A DNA stretch of 64,000 nucleotides from the NCBI GenBank assembly GCA_033675545.1, contig JAWDGP010005687.1:648501-712500 (forward strand), in the 5' to 3' direction. Both the position numbers and the translations under genes were made by a program. How positions within the stretch are numbered: the stretch's first letter is position 1; each line of letters starts with the position of its first letter. The stretch is from Elysia crispata (lineage: Eukaryota; Mollusca; Gastropoda; Plakobranchidae). The notes under the pieces were generated by a model. It saw only the letters and a list, made by a program, of their open reading frames with translations, ran no database searches and was not told where the DNA came from. Shown here in pieces: positions 24,807 to 36,600 of the stretch.

Positions 24807-26128
24807 TACTATGCTTTTTTTCTTTTCTTTTTTTTAATAAACAAAACAAAAAGTCGGATGACAAGGTCTTACAGCGAATCTTGCACCCCTGGAAGTACAT
24901 TTCCATCTACCTTCAAAAGATAGTCTTAATTCTAATGAAAACTTGACAGCTTTTAGTTCCAGCCATAAACACAGCAAACCCTTTATTGCTTTGTGCAGAG
25001 AGATAATAAGATAGAAGTTCCATCAACCCAACATGGCAGCCTATGCAAATGTTTATAAATATATATGCCCACAAGTCCCAATCTGAGAGTCATTCCTGAG
25101 AGAACTCTTTTGACAGCCAACACAAGACTAATGAAATAAAATTTCTTTCTCAACATAGAGGAATTTTTTCCGCCAAATATGGAGTATGCAAAATATGAAT
25201 GTATTCAGTGTAGGTCATAATACTCGTATAGTTGAATTTAGTTACTTTTTGTGAATTGAACCTTTTTTTTATACCGGAAAAAAAAAACACTGCTCAGAAG
25301 CTTATCTTTTAACACTCAGTGTAATACTTGCAGGCTGGTTTGTCCCAGGACTAAAGCTTTTACAGGCAAAAATAGCGATTGTCAAGAAAATAAATACAAG
25401 TTTGAAAAAATTGTAAATTTAACTTAAGAGATCAATTGTTGATCTTTGGTGCTGTTTTAGTCGACATATAGGCCTATTTTCATTTTCTGATTTGCTATCA
25501 TTTTTTCATCATCTCAGCTAAACCCCCTGCAAAAAGAAAAAAAAAGAAAAAGAGCTCAATCGCCTGAAAATTATAGGGAGCAGATATGATGTATCCTTTG
25601 ACTGCATGTGGCTTCCCACAAATTTTCTTTGACTGTCCTGATTATTTGCAGTATGAGCTCAACTGGACACCTAATTATTTTAGAAATTAGTTACTTTTGG
25701 CAAAACTTTACACCACATTTGCCTTTGAGTCCATTTTGTATCAAGTTGAGAATGAGGGATACATTATATATAAACTTTATACAAACAAATATAAGTTTTA
25801 GAACTAGGTAAGCTCTCAATACTCCTGAAGTTTTGATTGAAAAAGACAAACCCTGAGGTCACACTCATGGTGGACTGAGCTTGTAAAAATTACAAAACCA
25901 ATTCTTAATTCATATAATTGGAGGGAAACAACTTAAATATCTTTTGGGTTTGTGTATTGTTCAAGAAAAAATGCGCATATACATATAGACAGGAATAAAA
26001 TAATGAATTTTTAATATTTACCAATTCTAAACATTCTTTTAGACTCCTGCCAAGAATGGAAATGCTAAACTAATCTTAACAAACACATATGGTGCCTGTG
26101 AAATGAGAAGTTGAAATAACTAGATTAC

Positions 26129-26375
26129 TCATAAAAAGAATATGCAAACACCAGGCAACATTTTTTGGACCATGTAATGAGAAGAGGAAACTAGAACATC
26201 TTGTGGCACTCGGAATGATTGAAGGAAAATGCAGCAGGGGAAAACAGCGTGAAAAGATGTTAGATGGACTAACAGAGTGGCTAAAGTAGGACAGGTGTTA
26301 GATGCACTGAAAGCGACAAAGGATAGAGATGTGTGGAAGGTCATGATTGTCTACACTAAAGGATTGATTGCCTGT
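26129..26375 (+). pseudogene. 3'-terminal fragment of a non-LTR retrotransposon (LINE) ORF
   Basis: Plus-strand translation, allowing frame breaks, gives a peptide with LFGPCNEKRKLEHLVALGMI followed by KMLDGLTEWLK and a motif like RDVWKVMI. It matches the C-terminal part of the LINE copy at 57870-58990 on the minus strand, which carries TFFGHVKRREKLEYLV and KMLDGLTKWLK. Stops and frameshifts make it dead. It represents only the 3' end, as expected of 5'-truncated LINE insertions. Confidence 0.8.
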
Positions 26376-26513
26376 GAAAAGAACAACTGTTTGTTTCATT
26401 ATAGGATAAAATGTAAAAGCGTTGACCTTGCACAAAAGTAAAAACCCTATGAGAACCTATGGCAACTATACTACTACTTGACTGTCAGCACTGCCTTCAG
26501 CATCAAATTAAAA

Positions 26514-27350
26514 TAGTGGAATCCGCTTAAAGTCAACACTTGGGACAAAAAAAAAAGTGCTGACTTCAAGCAAGGTTGACTTTATTCATTTCCAGGAAAC
26601 AAGTCCAAAAAATCTATGTTATAAAAAGTTTGTCTCCCTTTCGTTGCTTATGGCTCCCTTTGCAGTGTCTCCATTTTGTTACTCATATTACTGTAGTTAT
26701 TTAGGCAATGAGAAAACCACTCTAAGTCTGAAAAGAAGTTTATTTAAATAACTTGATGTACTATACACAAATAGCACAAAATATGCGTACCCATACCTAC
26801 AATTCTTGCTTTACTGTTTTTCAGTTTTATCCTTTTTTTAGTACAGGCTTGGGATCATCATTGCTTTCATTGTGTTCTCACCAGAAAAAAATAAATGCCC
26901 GATAACAAAAATTGCTTAGTATTATTGAAGGCTCTGAAAAGGATGCTATTGGTTAAAGCGAGCGGTGGTGGAGAGAAAACAGTTCACTGTTTGCCACAAA
27001 TGATACAAGCCGATAATTAGTGATCTAGACACGCCCAGCCTCCATCCCGTGCACGCCCTATGCACCCTTCTACGCAACCATTTAAGACCGCATATAGCTA
27101 GGCCTTGTTAAGCATAGTATTAATACATAGTGACTTACTGACTGTATTGGGTTTACAAACAAAGAGCTTTTTATTGCCTAAACATCCCTATGCATTCCCA
27201 CTTTTATTTATGGATTTCACCTTTTCCCATCCACCATGAAATATTGACTTTAAGCGAAAATTTCCCAATGTGTCGACTCTATCAGAAAATCATTTAGTTA
27301 AACAAAGGAGGAAAAAAAAATGGGACCGCATTGTGGTGTTGACTTCACAG
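26514..27350. mobile_element. probable pogo-like MITE, boundaries uncertain
   Basis: The left part GTGGAATCCGCTTAAAGTCA and the complement of the right part (AAGTCAACACCACAATGCGG) share an AAGTCAACAC core followed by a GGGAC/GGTCCC-type block and an A-run, in inverted orientation. Internal TTGACTTTAAGCG motifs repeat this theme. The ends are eroded, so exact limits and TA duplications are not certain. Confidence 0.45.
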
Positions 27351-28280
27351 ATATTTTTATTTTATTTAAGAAGTTAATTTAAATGTTACAGTCTGAGATT
27401 CTGTTTCCGACTATTTATTTACGATCTTCAAGAATGATAAAACTGTTTAATAATGAAATTTCAACTTATAGATGGTGAGAATCTTAATTAAGCCTCTTAT
27501 ACACTTATCAAAGAAGTCATAAACTGGGGTACACTTTTTGCAATAATCTTCCAAAGTCAAGACAAATAGCTTTATTGCTTTCCTAAAGATGAAATTTTCA
27601 GTTTCAAATAATTCATGCTTTCCAATGTCCTTAACATTTAAATATTCTGACATGATAACAGTCTATTATTAAATGCTGAAATCAGTAATGCTTGGCAGCT
27701 CTGCTATGGACTTTTTCAGCAAAGGCAACTTCAAGACAATCTTTTCTTAGATTCATCTTTCATAAAGCTGAAATTATTTCTGTTTAAAATGTTTCCAGAA
27801 AATACTTTTGACTTTATGTAATTTGTGGAAGACCATACATAAAAAAAATAGACTAATCAGTTTCATTATTGTTCACTTTGGTTTTCATAGGTTATACTTT
27901 GAGTGTACTTCATAACATAGATCAAAATGCCTCTATTATGACCTTTACTAAAACATTTCTTGAAAAAAAACTTTGGTTGTGACCTCAATTTATATAAAAA
28001 CACAAAATATTCAAACTTCAACAGGTGAAGAATACAGTTTACTCTGGAGAATAACTCAATGACCAAACATGAGAAATTTCCAGCCCGCAGCTGGAACAAA
28101 ATAAGGATTATTATTTAACATCTTGGAATCTTTCCAGAATTACAGAAAAATGAATTTATCTTTTGGTTTCATTTCATTTTTTTTTCATAAACAGTCACTT
28201 TACAGTCAGACTTCATTGGCAATCTATAAGACAACTTTGATTCACATAACAAGTATAATCCAATAAAATTTATAATCTTC
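27351..28280. other. 3' flank of BDP1, no gene seen
   Basis: AT-rich DNA immediately downstream (on the minus strand) of the BDP1 stop codon. It probably includes the BDP1 3' UTR. No conserved coding frame is seen, and I did not identify a decisive poly(A) signal. Confidence 0.45.
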
Positions 28281-30617
28281 CTATTGTTCTTGCTTTTGCT
28301 GATGCTCCAAAGTCTGACTATTATTCTCAACCACATGTGCTACAGCTATGAAGTCATGGTTTTCTTCTTCAACTCTGTCTGGCACCAAGAGGGCCTCTTC
28401 AGCATCACTCAGTGCCACAGCCAAACTGTTGCCTCTACCTGTGGACACATTCTCATCTGGGTTTTTCTCTACATCTGTTTCAGAAAGCAAGTTTTTTGAG
28501 ACGCTTGTCCTCATATTTGTAGGAAGAGACTGTTGTGAGAAATCAGTTTTTATTGCATGTGGCTGAGAAGGATCCGTAGCAATGGAGTCTACTTTGGAAC
28601 AAGACTCTGCTTCTTTAACAGCAGCCATCAAGTTCTGAATTGGTGGTTTTGAACTGGTTGCATGTGAGCTTGAATGAATCATTGCATCTGTCACAACAGT
28701 TGTTATGGTCTCAGAGGAATTTTTTTGCATAAGACTAGGAGCATTTTTGGTTTGTGGTTGAGGTCTAGGCATCATGAGCTGAGATCTCTGACCCTGAATG
28801 GGTGGGGGGCTCTTAGGGAACAAGGTGGCATCAGCTGCGCAGGTACTTCCATGTGTTGAATTAGTAATACCAGAGAGTAGTAAGTTCTTCTTCCCACTAA
28901 GTAAGGGAGGGAAAGGAGACTGAGATCTCACTCCTGCTGGTGAGGGATTTCCAGAGGTAGGTGGAAACAGGGAGGTGGAACTTGCTCTTGAGGTAGGGGG
29001 AAATGAGGTTGGAGATTTTCCTCCAAATGTGGGTAGATTTGGTAATGATGTACACATTGTGGGTGGAAAAGGTGTAGGGGACTTGATTCCTGTCACAGGT
29101 GGAAATGGAGAAGGGGGCTTCACTCCTGTATTAGGTGGGAATGGGGAAAAGGCTCTCACGCTGGTTGAGGATGAAAACTGTGGCTGTGGTCGCATATTAG
29201 CTGGAGAAGTGGGAGGAAAGGGAGAGCGAGAAGACACAGAACTCCCAGGGTGAGATGCATTTGAAGAAATCTGGTGCCCTGATGCTTGCTGCAGTGGAGA
29301 GAATGGAAGTGTGCTGCCTGGGACATTAGAGTGGTCTACAGAAGAGGACAAGGCATTTCCTCCATGATGTAGAGCTTTTGATGCCCCTAGATGCTGCAAA
29401 GGGTGCTGTGACTGCTTATGTCCTCCGGACAGATTCTTACTGTTATTGTTGACCTGAGATGTAGAAGACGCTCCAGCTGCCGAGCCATCCTCTGGAATAA
29501 TGTACACATGAACTAAGCTTCCATCAGCCGATTCCTCGTGCACCAGAAGTACTTGTGCACGGCCACCCAATGCCCCCTCCCCTAGACCCAGCTGTGGGGC
29601 AAGGGCAGGCACCATGTGGGATGGTATTAACATGCCCTGGACTGGTGTCTGGACTCCAGATACCTCAATTTGTACCTGGGTAGTGCCTGGAATGGGCTGG
29701 ATTCCTGTAGACGGCTTAGGCATCTGAGAGTTGCCACCAGCTTTAGTGGCAAATGAGAACGCTTTTGGAGAGGCTGCTCTACCCCGTGCCGAGTGAGATT
29801 CGTTGGATACAGAATCTGGATTAGGAATAATTGGTACAATAGACACGCTAGACTGGCTCATTTGCCATGTTTGGTCTTCTTCTTCCTCCCCTGGTTTCGC
29901 ATGTTTTGTCCCTGCCCCTACAGTTGACACCTTTCTTTGAGGCCTTTTGTTGTAAGCTGGAAGTCTTGCTGCCATTTCCTCCTCTTCATCAATCCTGAAG
30001 GTGTGACAAAATGTTCCAACATCTTAGTAATTGATACAAAAAGTCCTACAGATATCGTAACTATAGATTACCTGCATGTGAGTGTAAAAGCTTCCCTCTC
30101 CCATCTATCCTACCACCGTAAAATTCAACATAATATTCATCCCCCGTTCTCCTCTGCCTCTGCAATGCCTAGACCACAGTAAGTAATGACAACGATCAAA
30201 GAATTCATTCTCACCCTGTGCACCTTCTCCTACTTTCACTCTACTGCTTGTGGTTATGATATAACTAAACACTTGTGCAAAAAAAAATAAATAAAAAAAG
30301 ATAGTTAGGGAAGTGCAACTTTCAAGGATTTTGAAAATACAGTAAACCTCGAATCCAACGAACTCAGATTCAAAGAACACCCTGCATTCAACCTACAGAG
30401 TAAAATCCCCGTTTTTTTTTTTCCTTCCTTGACTCTCTTAAAATACCTAGGACCAAATGAACTAATCTCAGAACCGTCCTCGGGTTCAACGAACTACAAG
30501 TATTGGCAAATCCACTTAAGAATGCTTTCTGCTTAGAAACTATGTAGTTGAAATTCAATCAAAAGGTCCCCTGTCGGCTGTTAAGAAATGCTTGAAGGGT
30601 ATATGTGTTGGGCACCC

Positions 30618-30671
<54 letters not shown>

Positions 30672-33600
30672 CTAAGGGTAGGGGAGAGCAAAGTATTGAT
30701 ATACAGGGAAAAGATAATAAAACGAGAGGAGAGAAGTGGGCAGGGAGTGGCAGCAAATGCATGAGGAGATCATGATGCAGGATCAAATAGCTAAAGTGGT
30801 GGTAACTTGGACAAAGGTGGGAAGGGTAAAGAGTGGCTTTATAGACACATGGTTAGTTGATAAAAACAAGGGAGATAATTATGTGGTAATTTCACTTTGG
30901 TTGGTTACTTCCCTTGTGGTGCATTATGTCATGGCTCCAGCGAACTTTGCACTCAACGAGCTGTTAAAAATGGCTGAACTAGTTTGTTGAGTTCAAGGTG
31001 TACTGTATATTTAGTCTCAACAAAAATACTCTGCCTTTATGTAACACAAATTTGAGAAATAAAGGCATCATAGTATTTGAGTTATCAGAATCATCTAGAA
31101 GGTAAATAAGAAAAAAATTTGGGATAAATTTACTTAGTGACAAAAGACAAATTGATTTATCCCAGTTTGAAATAAGTGGACAACACAGAAATAGATTCTT
31201 TCTGATACTTATGTGCCAACACCCCATTCAGAAGCTTTCAATCTAAGACTTTGTCTCCAACCTCAACCAATATTACAAAGATGATGCAGAAAACAACTTG
31301 CAACATTGTAGTGCACAGGAAAAATGCAATTGGTCTAAATTGGGTTGGAATGATTTTGACTTTCTTTTTAACATCTTCATAACGTTTGCCACATACTCAT
31401 CATATTCAGGACCCCAATCATCTTCCTCATCTTCTGATGACTCTTGGGACTTTCCTGGAAGGAGAAAAAAAAGCAACAAAAAATATTTCAATAAAGAAAT
31501 GAATAGAATCAACCCCATACTTGGGGTATAAATGATCAAGGCATCAATTGATTAAAACAACAAACCAATAATATAACAATTAAAAAAAAAAAACTCTAGA
31601 TTTAGATTCATCACACACTCAATATTTTTGGATCAAAGTATAACTGCTACACATGATGAGAAGGGAACAACAGTTCATGGTCTTTAGCCTCCTCTTTGGC
31701 ATGGAGTTTTGGTGATATTTTACCAAAAGATTGTAAACCATAACGGTATTTAATGTAAACTCATACTAACAGACCCAAGATGACAGATTCTGTTTAAGAG
31801 GGAAAGCATAGAAAATTTGTTGACAAACAATTACTTTGTTTTCCATTTTTATTGGTCGATAATGGTAGCATGTAGGAAAAAAAAAGGAATGATGAGAATA
31901 AACAAGCATTCTGATATTTAACAAATTTTGCAATCATTAGCTATTTAGTTTTTAATATATAAATTCTTTCATTCAACTTACTTTTTTTAGCCTTCTTTTT
32001 CGGTGGTAGTTTTTCTTTCTTGGCAGGTGTTTTAGAGCTTTTAATAGCTGATTCAGGTGTTTTGGAAATTGGGATGCCTCTAGCTTCTTTTTCTTTTTTT
32101 GTTAAGCTGGTATGCTTCTTGACTTTAGGTTTGGATGGTAGTGGTGGTTTTTCAACAAACACAGATGGATCATAATGACGCATGTTGCCTGCAAAATAAA
32201 ATAAAGACGAAATTTTCATACATATTATTGGGATTTAGACTGTCCATATACCGTATTCCCTCCATTAGTAGCGCCATCTCTAATAAACGCCCCCCCCCCC
32301 CCCTTTTCCCATCCAAGCAACACTTAAAAAACACCACTTTCGAGAGCAAAAGATTCTTATTAAACTCAAACTCAAAACATTTATTAAGCGATAGATCTGA
32401 TGATAACAACAGACAACACATGTAAACAATGAATGACTATGGTACTGCAATTGTCATCTCAAATTGGGGATGTCAAAGGCGTCTGAGGTTAATGTCCTGG
32501 ACTATTGCAGTCCTTGTAGTCATCGACTCGAATGACACCCAACCATGGCACTCTAAAACTAACTAGAGGGGGAGGGGGGGGGGGGGGCGGCGACGGCGGA
32601 AACGGCGGCACTTTGTCTTTGAAGAAAGTCATCCAAAACATTCCATTAGACGCACCCCCCCCTCTTCATTTTCACGCGCCCGGCGCTACTATTGGAGCGA
32701 ATACGGTAAATTAAAAATTTGAGAACACTAAGAATTTTCATTTCGATTCATGTATCAGTGATCAAAAGCAATCTCTGGTCTTCTTTGAAAACATTATATC
32801 ACACAAAGCTCAATCTGCCTCTGGTTTAAAATTTCATTAATCAGCATTTACATTACAACCAGCTCACTAGACAAATAAGGTCTCTGAAGGAATTAAAGTG
32901 AACTGAAAGTCTGTGCTATCAAATGGTGGACCCTCTCTTGCATTCACACTAGAATCAAAGAGACTTGAGAGACAAAGATTGAAGTGATCTAGAGCTCAAC
33001 TTAGAACATGATAAAGTGCAGCCAAAGCTGAAAAGCTTAAAATATGAAATCAATACCAGAAAAATTGATTCAAATACTGCGATAGTGTTGAAGATTACCA
33101 AGATTTTGTATTGGAATAAAAACTTCTGCAAACATGGAGTTCAGTAACCCATTTTCAAAATGCTTTATGTGTTTACCATACAAGAACGTAGACCACAGAA
33201 AACTTATACTTACTTAATGATTTATCTACTCTAGGTCTGTTAAATTTCTCTTCTCTGCGAAACTTGTTCTGCAAAATAATCATAAGTACTTTAGTTGAAA
33301 GGTAAGCAAAAGTATGAATTATAGAAACTTTATTTCCTCATGATCTAAAAGCCTCGGCAATCAAAAGTTAGTTTGGGATAAAAATCACAGCCGACGAACT
33401 TGCACCCATGAAAATGTTTTCTTCAAAATTATAACAGCAATTAGAAAGCAATTTCAAGTTGACTTATTTGAATAAAATTGTGCATACCTTCAATTCTCGT
33501 CTTGAACGATTGGTCAACAACTTAGTCAGCAAGGAAAAATCTGTGCCACACATGCTCAGACCAATAAAAAATTTATCAGTCTCTGAGGAGAAAAACAGAT

Positions 33601-36600
33601 TTTTCGTTTCAAAATTAAATCTGTTTGGAAATTTGAATGATAATATTGACAGACCTGCCACCCAAAATTTTTCAAATGAGGAATCAGAGCCACAAAAAAA
33701 AGAAGAATCTGAGTGAAAAAAGAGGGACACTTACACTATACTAGATATCTTGAATCTAGATTCGGTCTAATTGAGATTTCTAGACAAAATAACTTAAGAT
33801 TTTGAAAGTCTACAAACACTTAGAATGTCCCTAGGTCTAGATTTTACTGACAGGGAGGAGAACTAGGAAAAAATTTTTTTTTAAATCAGTCAATGTGAGC
33901 AGAGTAGACGGGAATGCAAATAGAGCCATGGTTGTGAAACATTGTTTCTATGACCATTCTCAGATATAAGGTTGAACTTGAATGACCTATGGTAGCCTCC
34001 CCTTGTACCTCCCCCCCCCAAAAAAAAAATCACTGGCTCAACAAAAGTATTATAAAGGTTTACAAAGTTTACTCATGAGAGTAAAATCTAAGTTAAAAAA
34101 GAAGTTACACATTGAGCCTTCTTCTCCTCATCTTTTTCTTTCCTTAAAACATTTGAGCTGAATATGATCAATATCGATCAGGCCTAACTTCAATTGTCTT
34201 CACCTGGCTGCATAAAAAAAACCCAAGAACCTAACACTTAGATCTAGATTTACAATTATTTGCTTTGGAATAAAAAACACCTACTTTGGTCTCATGAAAT
34301 GCCCCATTTTCGATTATAGATTTAGATCTAGATCTAGTTTTATGCCAGCTCTATTTCAGGATTTCCAAATCGATCTTGATAATCAACTAGATTAAGATAT
34401 AAAATATCTTGATGCAAAAAAATTGTCTAGTCGTATTTATCAGATCAAGAAATAAGAATAATCCTTTGTTGGAAATAATGACCAGGTTTAGATGTGATTG
34501 TGAAGATGGAAAGAAAGATGCATTGGGATGAATGAAGTAAACAACTGGATAGCACTAACATCTTGGACAGTTTCAAATACAATCGAAATCTCAATATTGT
34601 TATTGGAAATATAAATAACACGGAAAAGGAACAGTATCGACATAATATATCGTCCGGTTTTATACTTTCATACAGGATAATCCATGATGAGAAAAAAATA
34701 TCGCACTCTTCGTAGAATTATCTTTTCACCCCAAATCGCTCAAAATCCTTTAAAAAATTGGAATCCACAGAACAAAAGCGGAAAATTGGAATTTTCACAA
34801 TTTTTTAGAAAAAATCGGGATGATTCTGCCTAAATTGGAATGAGTGGCAGGTCTGTATTTATGTTCTATGTGCCCAAGTTTGGTCCATGAAAAAGAAACA
34901 AGAAACTTGTTCAAGATTGAAACATGGAAATAGTTAAATGGGATAACATAAAATTGTAGACAAAGCCTGAGGATGCAGATGACAATCTTTCTTGAAAAGT
35001 TAGTACAAAAAAAAAAAAAAAAAAAAAACATTGCACAAAAATTTTCTTGTGTGAAGTTTTAAAATCTATTTTTGAAATATATCTCCACATTAATTCCTGA
35101 AAAAAAAAAAGAAGAAAAAAACAACAACAAACAAACAAAAAATAAAAGAAATAAAAAACAAAAATGAAAATTGAATAATTATGATGATCAGAACTTGGTT
35201 TGATTCAACTACCTTCCTCAGACCATAACTTCTTCTTGTAACTTTTCCTGTAAGAATTGGTATTGAGATAACGATCATCATCATCTTCTTCAACAATGAT
35301 CTTTGACCTGGTATGGCTACCTTTCTCTGGGGTTGAAATCAGCAAGCTGAAAAAAAATATTTTAAAAAATCTGTTCATACCCAGAAACCATAATATAGAT
35401 TTAAAAAAAAAGATTCTAAAATAATCAATACTTCTGTTGAAATAGGAATCAAAAAAACTTGCACAAGATTGAACCATTTAAGGGTTCTGATGAATTTTGT
35501 AAATAACAAATTACTGAATTCTGGTACTTTGATGCAATAAGCCTTTTTACAAAATATTGCCCTTTCTAAATGATCTTGAAGACAGCTAAAACTAAGTACC
35601 AGTATCCTTAAATTATGTTATACATGAAATCAACTAAGAAGATGCTATTTAGTTTTCACAACATACAAAAACAAATATTTCACTGAGAAATTTTCTTAAT
35701 GGGGATGGCCCAGGCTGCCCTTTGAAATAATCTGTATGATTACAATTAAGAACTGCTACAAAATAAATTTCACAGTATCAGTTGACTTCCTCTGATTTTT
35801 TTGTTATGCAATCCCTCCCTTGAGCAGATTGATACACAATTCGAGCCATTTTCTAGGATTCCTTGAACCGCCTTTATTAGTTGCTCAAAAAAGCTAGGTT
35901 AACTTTTACCTTTCTGTGTTTAACACAACATTTCCGTCTGGTCCAATCATAACTTGAGGAGCAGGTAGGGCAGCATTTTCAGCCTCTTTGGTCGCATCTG
36001 CTTTGTCTTCAACTGACAAGCTTTCATCTGGGCTGGTTGGTTTGTTTTCATCCTTCACATTTTTCTTCGTTTTTGGTTTAGTTCTGCAAAAGTCATTTTA
36101 AAAGAATTGTAACTATGAAAGGAAAACTGTAACCATATGTTTAGCACCTAATCAAGATAACTTTCTACTGCAATAAAAATATGAAAAAAATGTAAGAATT
36201 CAATTTAGGATGTGCTTTTCTCTACTTTTCAAAAGAGAAAACTGCCTTATATATAGCATGAAAATTTTTTTTAACAATTTTTAGAAACCCAAATGAAATA
36301 GTTTTTACATAGCCTTTATTCTCTATAAAAAGTGAACGAATGTCATATTTCAATATGTCAATTTCCAGATAGACGACCATGGCCATCTCCTTAACTATTG
36401 AAAAATGATATGGAGTGAGGAACTGTTTGCGGAGCCCATCACAAGGACTCATAAGAACAACCTAGCTCAACAGGACACAATCAGAATTTGAGTGCCAGAC
36501 CTTATGGTTCATACCCCAGGCAATGTTACAAAAAAAAAAAAAGGAAACTTTCAAATAATTTTTTCCCACTCCGAAATTTACAATAGAAGCCATCTCAATG

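Noticed and set aside
28975..29253. plus-strand Gly/Val-rich frame of 92 codons
   Set aside because: It is antisense to the PFPP repeats of BDP1 exon 10.
31273..31396. extension of the BDP1 exon beyond 31397 to a TAA, giving an earlier C-terminus
   Set aside because: A consensus gtatgt donor at 31396 joins in phase with the acceptor before 29994 and the total length becomes a multiple of three, which fits a continuing gene better. An early-stop isoform is still possible.
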